From: Histoplasma ohiense
Taxonomy: Eukaryota; Ascomycota; Eurotiomycetes; Onygenales; Ajellomycetaceae
NCBI GenBank assembly: GCA_017607445.1
Contig: JAEVHH010000001.1
Span: forward strand, 4,526,001 to 4,590,000
Reading direction: 5' to 3'
Length of the DNA stretch: 64,000 nucleotides
Made by a program: the position numbers and the translations under genes. Of this stretch, positions 11,779 to 22,439 are shown piece after piece (position 1 is the first letter of the stretch; every line of letters starts with the position of its first letter). The notes under the pieces are model-generated. The model was given only the letters and a program-made list of their open reading frames with translations, made no database searches and was not told where the DNA came from.

Positions 11779-13495
11779 ATGTTCGAATCATCGTGGGCCT
11801 CAGAACGCTGTTTGACCAAAAAAAAAAAAAAAAAAAAAAAAAGGTGGCCATCAAAGGAGTTCGCTCGACGCTAACCCAGATTCTGCTAGTGAACTTTATG
11901 ACAATCTCGGGCTTGGCATCATGGAAACCCTAATCGGGTAACTTCAACGTTGTGCAACTGACCTTGCGGCAAAGCTCAAGCATGCCATTTTGTCTTTCCT
12001 TTATGTCCCCCTTTTTCCTTTTTCTCTTCTTCTTACAAGCTGGGCCATACTGGATTTCCACATTCCAAAATTCTCAGTGCACCCGGCCAATCATGTGCAT
12101 GAACCTAGCGCATTGTATGGTCGATCCAGTTCAGAGTACCCTGAATGTGCATAATTTTCCCTGTCCATGGACTCTATTTTATCTTTTTTTGGGCCTCATA
12201 TGGAAAATAGACTTCGTTTTTTCGCTATCTCTGGTCGCGCAAATTATATCAATCATCCGAGTGCCTATTTCTCATAGCCGACTATGAAGCGGTGAAGTCA
12301 CAGCCCCTGGCGCAAGGTAACTCACAGTCTCAGCTCATAAAATACCCTCAATCCGTACAGAATGAGACGCACATGTAAACTACAAAATTGAAAATCATTC
12401 AACATGGATGTTACGGCAACAAGGGCAGATGCATGCTAATCGTGTTGTCTGACTACTTTGCATTGACAAGGACATTTGTTCTCAGCATAGAGAGAATGAA
12501 ACGAGTTAAATAGACCATATGTAACCCAAGGCCGCAATGTGCTGTACAAAGGCCTCCCCTGTTCTTGGATGCGTCTATTTTCTGCATGAGGATCTCGATT
12601 TTATCTACCCGATTTTATCTACTGTCGACTTCGGAGGTATTGATGAAACGGTATTGCATTTGTTTCCCCTCTGCGTTAGTTGATTCACAATAGTTTTGAA
12701 TCAAGGGTTGTTAATGTGATTGAGATATTGGTGGGAAGGAAGCAAATACAAATTTGACACTCTTTATTTGTCGTTAACTTAAACAATAACCAGTGTTCTA
12801 CATGGTAAAAATGGCCAATGGAGTATAGGGACCTACCTAGCATTGTAAAAAAAAAATTTCTTTTTTTTCGATTTTATATTTAGTCTTTATTCATTCTCCT
12901 GCCGAACCAGTTACATTCATACTCACCCCCTATAGACTTTGTTGTCTCCCTGAATCAAGAAGCTCCAATGGCGGGAAGTGATTTCATTCACACAACAATC
13001 AAGGAGCTCAGAGGAGTAGACTTCAGACAATTGTTACCAGCAGCACTCGCCAACAACCTAATGAGTTGAATGCTCTTATGACCTGCATGAATATAACCAC
13101 GGGGCTGGAAAGCTGCGGTATTGACGGGTATGCTCTTATTGTGTTCCGTATTGAGGGGTAAATTATCTAGTAGATAATCACATAAAGTGAATAACTTGAA
13201 TATATTTCTTCAGAACGGGAATAAGGGATGAATCAATATATTCGCTATCTCTGACCCTTTCGTGTTGCTCCTCTACCGTTCACAAAGCTCTGAACACCAA
13301 CAACTGAGCACCGGAGAGGCCCGTAAGTTAGAAGGCCCTGATTTCCAAATACCCCTTTTTCTTGAAATTATCCCTCTAGATTCCAGAGAAAGTTCGGAGT
13401 TGGTTTGAAAGAAGGGGGGAATCGAGCGTTTCAAAAGCAGTGAGTCTAGTCTCACATACTACATCGAGCAGCAGCTGATAGTTGTAGAAGAGGGA
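11779..13495. other. Divergent intergenic region, with a 25-bp poly(dA:dT) tract
   Basis: This is the shared upstream region of bcs1 (minus) and the 268-aa gene (plus). A pure A25 run lies at 11818-11842, 40 bp upstream of the bcs1 ATG (T25 on the bcs1 coding strand). Such tracts are known to exclude nucleosomes in fungal promoters. The open frame at 11952-12287 starts without good context and looks like chance. Nothing else is recognised. Confidence 0.6.
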
Positions 13496-14302
13496 ATGAT
13501 AGAAGAAGAGCTAATCTTGGACCAGCGGGTTCGGCACAAACGCCTTTTCCGGAGCAGCCGCGAGAGCTACAGCGACGATGATTCCGACACCAACAGAACA
13601 CCTGTGGCGTCGGTCCAACAAGAGGAAGAGGTTTTGTACGAGATCGATCCGCGAGCATTAGGAAAGTTGCCAGAACGTCTCCAGAACAATTATCGTCAGT
13701 TATTCCAGGAGAGAGTCGAGAGGTTAGCCCAGAAAAACCCGAACTTCAAGTACCGCCAATACGATTATATGGACTACTGGCCAGAAGAAGCTTTCAGTCC
13801 AGAAGAAGAGGAACAACCAAGATATATGAAAAGGAAATATCCGAGGAAGCACAAGGTATTGCAGGAATTGGAAATTACGCACGTTTCTCGGTTGAAAGCC
13901 ACTGAGCACAAAGGCCAATTGCACGTCATGAATCCTGATCTATCGCCCGTAGAGGACAGAACTAGCCAACGCATGGAAGACCACAAAGATAGCACAGAGT
14001 ATAGTGGAGAAAAGGGAATGAGGAATAGCCAATCTGAGGGAACAATAGATGAAGTTTTAGCAACGTTGGTCAACAGTACAGTATCGGAGAAGGGCAGTTT
14101 GGCTTCACTGATGGAGGAGGGGTTGTGGCATGTTAATGCTCCTCGGAAAGCTGAGAGCCACTTTCAGGCACGCAGAGAATTGGAAAACCCTACGCTCAGT
14201 TATCAGTCGTGTGGGAACAGCGACGACAGTCACCACGATTTGAGAAATAGAAGGGATTTTGAGCCTCGGAGTTGTAATGTGAAGCGCACTGGCAGCATTT
14301 GA
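13496..14302 (+). CDS. Unrecognised 268-aa acidic protein
   Basis: This is a single ORF starting at ATG 13496, immediately after a purine-rich leader. I do not recognise the family. The N-terminal 55 residues are charged and Ser/Asp-rich. Residues 55-130 look ordered, with conserved-looking aromatic and charged patterns (KYRQYDYMDYWPEE, KYPRKHKVLQELEI). The C-terminal half is hydrophilic and probably disordered. No signal peptide or membrane span is visible. Upstream non-coding sequence could hide an extra short exon, so the start is moderately secure. Confidence 0.62.
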   Translation: MIEEELILDQRVRHKRLFRSSRESYSDDDSDTNRTPVASVQQEEEVLYEIDPRALGKLPERLQNNYRQLFQERVERLAQKNPNFKYRQYDYMDYWPEEAFSPEEEEQPRYMKRKYPRKHKVLQELEITHVSRLKATEHKGQLHVMNPDLSPVEDRTSQRMEDHKDSTEYSGEKGMRNSQSEGTIDEVLATLVNSTVSEKGSLASLMEEGLWHVNAPRKAESHFQARRELENPTLSYQSCGNSDDSHHDLRNRRDFEPRSCNVKRTGSI

Positions 14303-14761
14303 TCAATGAGAGTCATTGACCACACTTGTTCAGTGAGGAGATAGCTTTCCCCGCCAGCAGGATATTCGGACATTGGAATATAGTGCAAATAGGATTTGAA
14401 GTCTTGGATACTCCGCATCGTTTTCCGCATGTAGGTGAAGCCGCGATCTACATCTGGGTGAGGTTTGAAGTGGGATGGAATGCTGGAGCTTGTTGAACTA
14501 GGCTGTTTTCAGGCTAGAGCGACTTCAATGTTTGCTGGGCCTTTGCCACTTAGACAAAAAAAGTGAACCACATCAAGTGCCGCCAAAGAGCTTCCTCCTC
14601 CAACTGTGCCCAGCACCTAGTCTTGCTCGAGGTGTTCAGTTATTTTCTTCTTAATATTATAGTGTGTCTATTCTCTTGGAAAATTTCCTAGCCTCGCACT
14701 GTTTCCCCTCCAGCGAAATTACTTTTGCCCGCCACTGAAAATCATCTAGATTTTCGTCAAA
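14303..14761. other. Intergenic region, promoter of cct3
   Basis: A 459-bp interval between the 268-aa gene and cct3, both on the plus strand. It includes pyrimidine-rich stretches shortly before the cct3 ATG. No gene is seen. Confidence 0.55.
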
Positions 14762-16674
14762 ATGCAGGCTCCTGTGGTGGTGATGAGTATGTTCAAACCA
14801 CCTTTGATAATGGGATGGGACATAGATTGCTCACATACGGTCTGTAGATACCCAGAGTGGGGATAGACAAGTCGGCCGAAAAGCGCAATTGTCCAACATT
14901 ACCGCTGCAAAGACGTAGGTGTTTACGTCCCCGCAAGAATACGACCCCACAATTGAAGCATCCTAGCTAACGAAGCATTGCAGTGTGGCAGATATTATTC
15001 GATCATGCCTCGGACCGAAAGCGATGTTGAAGATGCTTCTTGATCCAATGGGCGGAATTGTTCTCACGAACGACGGTCATGCTATCCTTCGAGAAATCGA
15101 GGTGGCTCACCCCGCAGCAAAAAGTATGATCGAACTCAGCCGGGCACAAGACGAGGAAGTAGGCGATGGAACTACGACTGTTATAATTTTAGGTACCAAC
15201 TCCCCATGAACTTTGTAATTCCAACCACTGTCTAACAACCGACAAGCTGGTGAAATGCTGGCCCAGGCGCTTCCCCAACTGGAACGTAACATCCACCCTG
15301 TCGTTATAATTTCGGCTTTCAAACGGGCTCTTTCAGATGCACTTGCTATTGTGGAAGATATATCTCTACCTGTCGATGTTAATGATGACAAAGCTATGTA
15401 TAAACTGATACAGTCTTCCATTGGCACAAAGTTTGTTTCTCGATGGCCCGACCTCATGTGCAGCTTAGCATTAAAGGCTGTGAGAACAGTTTCACGTGAT
15501 GCTGGTGGTGGAAAGCAGGAGGTTGATATCAAGCGTTACGCTCGTGTAGAAAAGATTCCGGGCGGAGAGATTGAGGATAGCGAGGTCATTGATGGGGTTA
15601 TGCTCAACAAGGATATCACGCATCCAAAAATGAGGCGGAGAATAGAAAACCCAAGAATTATCCTCCTGGATTGCCCTCTCGAATATAAGAAGGGAGAGTC
15701 TCAGACAAACATCGAGGTTTCGAAGGAGGATGATTGGAACCGCATATTGCAGATCGAGGAGGAACAGGTCAAACACATGTGTGACGCAATTCTTGCACTG
15801 AAACCGGATCTTGTGATCACTGAGAAGGGTGTATCTGGTAAGTGAACCTGCCTATTATGCAATTAAGTTGCGAAGGCTAATTCATTTATAGATTTGGCGC
15901 AACATTACTTGGTCAAGGAGAATGTCACTGCCCTTCGACGTGTTCGCAAGACTGACAATAACCGAATCGCCCGTGCAACTGGTGCGACTATCGTTAACCG
16001 AGTGGATGACCTGCAAGAATCCGACGTCGGAACTCGATGTGGTATTTTCGAAATCGAGAAGATTGGCGACGAGTACTTCACATTTCTCAGGAAATGCAAG
16101 AGTCCGAAGGCTTGCACAATCTTGCTGAGAGGACCGTCAAAAGATATTCTTAACGAAATTGAACGGAATTTACAAGACGCGATGTCCGTTGCAAGAAATG
16201 TCATTTTCTACCCTCGTCTCTCACCGGGCGGTGGAGCAACTGAGATGGCCGTGTCGGTGAGATTGTCACAGTTGGCAAAATCCGTCGAAGGTATTCAGCA
16301 ATGGCCTTACAAGGCTGTGGCAGATGCGATGGAAGTTATCCCAAGAACACTCATCCAGAATGCTGGCGCCAGCCCCATTCGCATCCTTACTAACCTGAGA
16401 GCCAAACACGTTGAAGGCAAGAACTCCTATGGAGTTGACGGCGATACAGGAGAAGTTGTTGATATGAAAGCCTATGGTGTGTGGGAACCTGAAGCTGTTA
16501 AATTACAGAGTATCAAAACTGCAGTTGAGGTAAGTTTTAAAATATTCGCTCTAAAAACATGTTTCCATCTAACGTTCCTTTCTACAGTCTGCGTGCATGT
16601 TACTCCGAGTCGATGATATCTGCAGTGCCAAAACCCTGAAGCAAGCTGCGAATGTTGGCGGCGGTGATGAATAG
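14762..16674 (+). CDS. cct3: T-complex protein 1 subunit gamma (CCT3), six exons
   Basis: Exons: 14762-14786, 14848-14914, 14984-15192, 15247-15837, 15892-16529, 16588-16674. The five introns are 54-69 nt with GTATGT/GTAGGT/GTACCA/GTAAGT/GTAAGT donors and YAG or AAG acceptors. All joins keep frame and give 538 aa, the usual size of this subunit. The short first exon (MQAPVVVM) and second exon (RKAQLSNITAAK) are missed by simple ORF calling. Group II chaperonin signatures are present: GPKAMLKMLLDPMGG, the ATPase motif GDGTTT at residues 91-96, and GGGATE at 410-415. Role (family knowledge): one of eight subunits of the cytosolic TRiC/CCT ring that folds actin, tubulin and other proteins. It ends 218 bp before the convergent PRKRIP1-type gene. 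Confidence 0.96.
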
Positions 16675-16892
16675 GTGATTTAGACTTTTTTTCAACCGGA
16701 TAGATCTCTATCCCATCTCCCGCGAGTCTTCAACAGCGTTTAGACCTGTATGAAAAACCGGAAAATTAATCAAATAAATCATCAATCCTATAATTCCTGT
16801 TATCACCTACTCGTAGCATCGCATTGTGCCGTAAAACTCTCAACCCCCGATCTTCTCAAATCAATAATCAAGTAACGTTACTCCAAGAACAA

Positions 16893-17498
16893 TCAGTCGT
16901 CATCGTGAATTATAACCCCAGACTCTTCTTTTGTCCGATCCGTAGCGTTCTCTAATCCGGAGACCTTATGCTCATCCCTATCCATCCCTCCATTAGAATT
17001 CCTTTCGTTACCCTGCTCTCGCATCTCGGAATTAGAACCAGCAGCCGAGGGTCCCGCAGCACCCTTCTTCTCCTTGGCCTTCTTCTTTTTTTCCCTCCTT
17101 CTCCTATTTTTTTCCGTCTTTTCCTCATCTTTACGTCTAGCTTCCTCTCTTCTCCGCTCAAACATCTCATCCGCTTGCTCCCTCTTCAACTCCTCCTCGA
17201 TGAGCTTTAAGCGCTCATATTCCTTTCTCCGACTGGCTTTGTAGACGTGGAACTCCCCCGAGCCCGCGCCGGCGGAGGAACCCTGGACATTGGCGACGAT
17301 TTCTGGTGGTGGCGCTAGAGATGAGCTTGTGCGGGGCTTGGAGGGACCAGGGATACGGATGTCCTTCGACGGGTCTTTAAAGAGAGACTGGATTTGAGTG
17401 GCTTGTTCGGAGACGAGGGTGAGCGCGCGACGTTTTAGGGGCCGTTTGCTTCGGGGGTCTTGACTGGTCGGGATAGACTCAGAAATGGGTTCAGACAT
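16893..17498 (-). CDS. PRKRIP1-family (DUF1168) splicing-associated protein
   Basis: Intronless 201-aa ORF. The diagnostic core is VQGSSAGAGSGEFHVYKASR at residues about 69-88, preceded by a DPSKDIRIP-type segment (FKDPSKDI). A long charged helix with Glu/Lys/Arg repeats follows to about residue 145 (KNRRRREKKKKAKEKK). The tail is acidic (IIHDDD). The GSSAGAGSGEFHVY core and the following basic helix are characteristic of PRKR-interacting protein 1, which is known as a component of the catalytically activated spliceosome in animals. The fungal protein is presumed nuclear. The start ATG at 17498 gives the expected N-terminal length. Confidence 0.9.
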   Translation of the reverse strand: MSEPISESIPTSQDPRSKRPLKRRALTLVSEQATQIQSLFKDPSKDIRIPGPSKPRTSSSLAPPPEIVANVQGSSAGAGSGEFHVYKASRRKEYERLKLIEEELKREQADEMFERRREEARRKDEEKTEKNRRRREKKKKAKEKKGAAGPSAAGSNSEMREQGNERNSNGGMDRDEHKVSGLENATDRTKEESGVIIHDDD

Positions 17499-17815
17499 GC
17501 TGAGTAAGTGTCACGGGTAGTTACGGCAAGCCTCGGATTAGATGGTAGGGTTGTAATAGAAGACGTTGACTAGAGGAGGGGTCTGAGGGACCTGAGGATG
17601 GCAAAGATGAGGGCCGCAAGGGAAGCTCGATAATCTTTTGATTTTTGTAGCTTAGAGACGGAGAGAAACCTCGAACGCGGTAAATCACGTGAGTACCCGC
17701 TAACAGCCAATAGCCCCAGACCTTGGGACGGGAGCAAGTCTAGGCCTTTCTGTTTTGATTTTACCTTCACGGGTAACTAACTGAACGCCATCCCAGATTC
17801 CTCCAGCAAAGTTGA
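17499..17815. other. Short intergenic region upstream of the PRKRIP1-type gene
   Basis: 317 bp between the divergent PRKRIP1-type gene and the HNH-like gene. Apart from presumed promoter sequence, nothing recognisable is seen. Confidence 0.5.
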
Positions 17816-18828
17816 GTGCTCCGCAGGGCGGCTCTCCCATGGAACATTCCTGGGTCAGCGTCTCAACTTTTCTTTCAAGATAAACAATCAGCTCAATACA
17901 AAGCCTTGCTTGCAATCACGGATGTGCCTCATCCAGATCGTTCTATCCTTGGGGCCTTCATCAACGACGCATTTGACCCCCAAGAAGCAGCCCGGTATTT
18001 CCTTCGTATGACATGCGCCGGAGAATATTCTCAGCCAAAGAAAACAGTGTCGCAGTTTTTATCAGACTGGAAAATCGTCATTGATAAGTGTGAGTCGTCA
18101 AACCCAGGGACAGTATTGGGCTACCCTTCTAATTTAGAGCGTAGTTCGACCGACACGAGCAACGTCACTGTCCAGCGAGATACGGAGGCTCATCTACGAT
18201 AGAGATGGAGGATGCTGTTGTCTTTCGCGTACGCCCTTCAAATCATACTCAGATCCCGACGAAGAATTCGTTCACATGGTTTCGCCGCTTGCATTTTCAG
18301 ACCAGTATTTGTCCGAAGGGGTATGTGTGATAATTACTCTAATATGAAATAGCTGACGGGTACGTGAGACCGCCCTTTCTGAAATGCTTGAGGCTTTCTT
18401 GTCGCGAAAGTCACTAGAAAACTGGCGCTCGTTTTTTTCAAATCCGCACCATCAGGAGTCGGAGAGACTCGATAATCTTTGGCTGCTGTCCACGCCGGCA
18501 TTTGATGCTATTAGAAAAGGGCAAGTACATTTCAAGGTCAAAACTTGGGTAAATAATCCTGATAGGACCAGAAAACAAACAGTTAGTTGATATATCTCCT
18601 TATCTCCCTATCTCCTCCGAGTTTTACATTGATACCAACTAATCGCAGTATTTTGTGGGTAGCAACACGTTCACACGCGGACCTAACGTTCTCCGTTCTT
18701 TGTCGACAGATACAATGGTCCTTGAGAATCGGACCCCTCAACTAACTCCTATCCTTGACGAAGAACTTTTTGGCTTTCATGCACGTTTCTCAAAAGTGTT
18801 GGCGTGGATGGCGCCAAAGAGCATATGA
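17816..18828 (+). CDS. HNH-endonuclease-like protein, exon structure partly unresolved
   Basis: Recognised from a chain of fragments typical of fungal HNH-domain proteins. YDRDGGCCCLSRTPF (about 18195-18240) matches the usual RDG.RC start. FVHMVSPLAF (about 18270-18299) corresponds to the AHI-P motif. SLENWRSFF and RLDNLWLLSTPAFDAIRKGQ follow, then a C-terminal strand domain ending at 18828. Clear splice joins: intron 18582-18648 (GTTAGT, branch CTAAT, CGCAG) and a probable 48-nt intron 18321-18368 (GTATGT, branch GCTGAC, GAG acceptor). An additional intron near 18088-18175 is needed to change frame before YDRDGG, but I cannot fix its ends. No in-frame ATG precedes 18008, so the 5' end is unknown. 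The usual second His (LS..H..F) reads Phe here. It may be functional or starting to decay. Confidence 0.55.
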
Positions 18829-18890
18829 ACACGTCTCCTGGTGCTATTGGTAGGACTCACGACCATTCCCATCGAATAATGTTACTAATG
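18829..18890. other. Spacer between HNH-like gene and phosphotransferase remnant
   Basis: A short spacer; no feature recognised. Confidence 0.4.
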
Positions 18891-19300
18891 GGTGCGTAGG
18901 AGCAAAGAAATCATGTACCTCTGTGTTAGTGACGCCATTTCTCCGAATTTTCAGGCCGACGTGGATACTGTTACCATCTTTTATTCGAGCATTCGTTTAC
19001 GACAAATTACACTGGGTGGGATTTCGCATGTACGGTCGGTCTCTTTCGATGACAGTCCAAAAGCTACCTTTTGGCTTGTACTTGCGAAGAGGATCTCCAG
19101 TTTTGACTCCGAAATACCATGTCGAAGCTCATACTTTCGCCTGGTAGAGCAGTTTACCCGTATTCCTTACCCGTGTTGGGGGAGGGGTTGCCGTTCGCGT
19201 TAATTCCGTCCAAGATGTTGATGCAAGTTTGCCAGGCGCTTGGGTCGAAGGAACCAATTTTAAAAGCCAACACCAGGCTCAGAGAGAACGGTACGCTGGC
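18891..19300 (+). pseudogene. Frameshifted phosphotransferase (APH-like) gene remnant
   Basis: The frame read from about 18923 gives FVYDKLHWVGFRMYGRSLS and VQKLPFGLYLRRGSPVLTPK, which match the N-terminal part of fungal aminoglycoside-phosphotransferase-like proteins (LPFGLYLKRG is a recurring motif). The frame stops at TAG 19145, but the next conserved piece, LVEQFTRIP, continues in a different frame (about 19143-19170). This implies a one-base shift. Downstream the expected motifs (kinase H-D-x-x-x-x-N and DFG-like D) are not found intact. I therefore call it a decayed copy. The small ORFs in this region are frames of the same remnant. Confidence 0.6.
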
Positions 19301-20282
19301 GGAAGTTTTATGTTCCAGCTTCCAGCCACCTTCACGGTTCGTTGCGTGCCAAACACGTCCGTCAAAACATTAGTTTCCCCCATGTTGTTGACATTGGGTC
19401 GTGGCTTCGGTGCATGCAAGAAGCCTGAAACTTGGATCTAGCAATCCAATCTCTGGCATCCTACCTGCAAATAAGAGAAAATTATTTTGTATCCACGCAT
19501 TATTTGCCGGCAATATTGTTGTTGGACAGAATACATATGATAAGCACATTGCCCTCTCTTCTCCACAGTGATTTTCATGCATCCGACACAGCATCTACTG
19601 ACATTACCAATTTATGGATGCGGTCTAACTTAGCTGCAGTTTGGCGCCAGGCCAGGCCTCACGCCACAGGCGGCATCAGAGCAATGTGAATCTCAGTTTC
19701 TAAAGACCCTGGGGGTTGAAACTCGCCTTTCGCAGCTAGGGTTCTACTCCCTGGCGAAAAGAGCCGCCAAACTAATGTTCGAACGAGGCAGAAATATCAG
19801 GCTTTTGTGCAGATGACCTATCTTATTTATTCATGAAAACCTTCATGAGTCCGACCCTGTCAAGCTATATATTCATCTGTTGGCCCAGCGGATGGCGATT
19901 CTATGCCGTCGTTATCCGAAATCTGTAGTGTGGTATCCCATGCTAGTTGATTCACTCAGAGAAGGAGCCCTATTTTTATTCCCGGCTGGAAACCAGAGCT
20001 GTGGAAAGCGTCTGGGGAAGGCTGGATGGAGTGTTGTCTGGTACGGATCATACGTACCCGGCTGAGGGTTTCGAGGAGAAGAGGTGGTGGGTAGAGAGAT
20101 GAGTTAAACCATGAGATATTTCTCTCGGAAAATGAATTCTTGTCACGGATGCGAACTTGAACCCGCATTGAGGTAGCCTAACTGTTATATACAGATTGGT
20201 AGCAAAAGTGCAATGTAATTCAAATCGCAGAAGTTGTGACATTGACAATAGGTCTCTCGTAGGCATCACGCGGCTTTTGTAC
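19301..20282. other. Degenerate region without a supported gene
   Basis: Contains short ORFs (for example 19432-19689 and 19880-20065) that do not assemble into a recognised protein. They may be further remnants of the phosphotransferase or of another gene. CpG content is still normal, unlike the island to the right. Confidence 0.4.
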
Positions 20283-20400
20283 TAGTTATAGGTGGGTCGG
20301 GTTACGGCGTGTTCGAACCCGACCCTCACAATAACCAGGTTATATGCGGAGGCGCAGTCACTCAGCCACCAACGCCACTGCATATAACCTGGTTATTGCT
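20283..20400 (-). repeat. tRNA-like (possible SINE) patch with perfect inverted repeats
   Basis: On the minus strand, TGGCTGAGTGACTG (20368-20355) resembles a pol III A box and GGTTCGAACAC (20319-20309) a B box, about 49 nt apart as in a tRNA gene. The acceptor and T stems do not pair, so it is not a working tRNA. Two inverted repeats overlap it: a 10-bp pair 20294-20303/20316-20325 (GGGTCGGGTT) and a perfect 19-bp pair 20329-20347/20380-20398 (CAATAACCAGGTTATATGC). A tRNA-derived SINE head or decayed tRNA is the likely explanation. Confidence 0.5.
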
Positions 20401-21904
20401 GGTGTGTGTTCAATTCCATGTTCATATGTACAGGATACTTGTATTTAGTAAGAGAAACACTATTAAATTCAGGTACATGTGACTTCACACACAGAAAGTT
20501 ATATAACCACTAGCTAAATGACTTGCTTGGCTTCACCTCTATTAAAGAGCTACTGATCCCAGGCACTGTGTAGAAGTGCAAGTCAACATCTGAGTGTTAT
20601 ACACAGCTCATATGACTAGGCCTAACTCTATAATAATATAATATATAATAATAATGGAGAAACAGAGATCAAAGAGCAAGAACAGAACAGAACAGAGAAA
20701 CTAGACAAAGAAAAGAAAAATGAAAGCTTTGTATGTACTCTATTCAATGAGAATGAGATTATTCTGTGCATCAGATTGAGGCTCTGAGCATCATGATCTG
20801 CACCATCTGCTGCTGATGCTTGTAGCTGTGATGACTGTCTATCATGAAAATCATCATATATATCAGACTGATCTGCAGAGCTGTGGAGGGAGCAGTGTGC
20901 TGCATGATCACATCACTTGCAGTTGACACATGCTTCTTCAAAGTGGCTGTATGCACAGCAGCATAATGAGAACAGTTTAAGCTCAGAGAATATACAACAC
21001 TGTGTACAGTCTGTGACAAGAGTTCTATCATGAAATTGAATCAGAATGGCATTTATGTACAATGAATGATGAGACAACACTTGATCAGCTCTGATACATG
21101 TACAGATGTATGATATATCAAAGTCAGAGACAGCAAGCAGAGCATGGAATTGAGAACTATGACAAAATATACTCAGCTGAGAATTGCTGACATATATTGT
21201 GTCATACTCTGATCATTTCTGCCACTCATCTTGATGTTCAGCAGCTGAATGATATGAGTCAATCAACTCAGTCTGAGTCAGATTGTGCTGAATGATGACA
21301 GAATTGTATGAAACAAGAGCTCTTGCATTATAATCAGTTTTCTATACTGTACAGTAGAGAAGCAGAGAAGTACTCACATTTATTCACTGTGTATGAAAAG
21401 AGAAGAGAAGTGACACTGTGAGAGAGACTGTGAAAGAGAGCTGATCTTCTTTTTTGTGAAAAAAAAAATCAAAAATCTGTTCTCTGATTATATACACAAG
21501 TCTCTGTCAGTGTTCTTCTTCTTTGGTATGATGAAATGAACATTCCATGCAGTGTATGGAGTGGAAAAACAACAAGAGTATGATAGATTCTGATGCAAAA
21601 GAGGTTGTATGTACTGTGGATGATGATGATGAAGCTGAAGAGAGGAAGAGAAAAGAAGTTGAGAAGAGAGACAGAGAAAGAGAGAATTTTATAATTAATT
21701 TATTGTTGTTATTATTGTGAATGAAAAAGAAAAGTGAGAATGTCTTGTGTATGAAAGAGGAAAGAGAGAAGAAGAGAATGAGAATACTCATTCTTGTGAA
21801 TTCTGCTGAGACAGCCTGCATGCATAAATAAATACTCAAGATTAAAAAATATGTAATATAGTTAATATACACAGATTATCTTCTTGCTCTTCTGAGAAAG
21901 ACAG
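20401..21904. repeat. Old CpG-depleted repeat, left segment (host of element 1)
   Basis: From about 20.4 kb the sequence becomes almost free of CpG and rich in TG and CA. No intact protein is seen; the minus ORFs at 20771-21031 and 21507-21872 are low complexity. The segment is interrupted by element 1, whose 5-bp target duplication GACAG is at 21900-21904 and 28010-28014, so it continues at 28010. The sequence CACTAGCTA at 20508-20516 has an inverted partner TAGCTAGTG at 43515-43523, a weak candidate terminus pair. Confidence 0.5.
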
Positions 21905-22438
21905 TGTAACAGGCGTACTTCGATTAACAATTTGGTACTATCCTAATTACAGATTACAAATTGATTAAGGAAAGAAAGAGAAAAGAAATCAGAAGAAAAG
22001 GTCATATGAAGGGGGTTCTTATAGGGGAAAGTTCAGAGCAGAAGAATATCAGAAGCCACTCCACAGTGGAGCGCAGAGTGGAAGAACATTAAGGGGTATG
22101 CATAAGAATTGTTAGAAGTTACACAAGTGTGGAATGTGGGGTGGGGGAATCATTGAGAGCTACGTGGAAGAATTGTTAGAGACTATACAAGTGTGGAACA
22201 CAGAGCAGGGGAACATAAGAAGCTACACAGAAGAATCATTAGAGACTATATAAGTGCAGAGCACAGAGTGGAAGAACATTAAGAGCTACATAGAAGAATC
22301 ATTAGAAACTACACAAGCACAGAGCACAGAGTGGAAGAACATTGAGGGTTACACAAAGTCACAACAGTCAGAAACAAGTGGGTGCAGGAGGAGAGTTGGT
22401 TGTGTAAGTTAATTACTAACAGATACTAACCCATCACA
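21905..22438 (-). repeat. LTR A (3' LTR of element 1)
   Basis: 534 bp, exactly the same length as LTR B. Contains four 63-bp tandem units at 22088-22340 (GAAGAATCATTAGAGACTA type). Differences from LTR B seen by eye are transitions, often TG in one copy against CA in the other. Confidence 0.93.
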
Positions 22439-22439
22439 T

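Noticed and set aside
11952..12287. Possible 111-aa gene upstream of bcs1
   Set aside because: Cys/Phe/Leu-rich chance frame in T-rich promoter DNA, without conserved pattern.
20283..20400. Functional tRNA gene
   Set aside because: A and B boxes look right, but the acceptor and T stems do not pair and the anticodon loop lacks the expected T33.
21507..21872. 121-aa minus-strand ORF in the old repeat
   Set aside because: Almost entirely Ser/Phe/Leu/Ile low complexity from purine-rich DNA.
22088..22340. Regular 63-bp repeats as a CRISPR-like array
   Set aside because: They are imperfect head-to-tail units without unique spacers, lie inside LTRs of a eukaryotic retrotransposon, and are repeated in all four LTRs.
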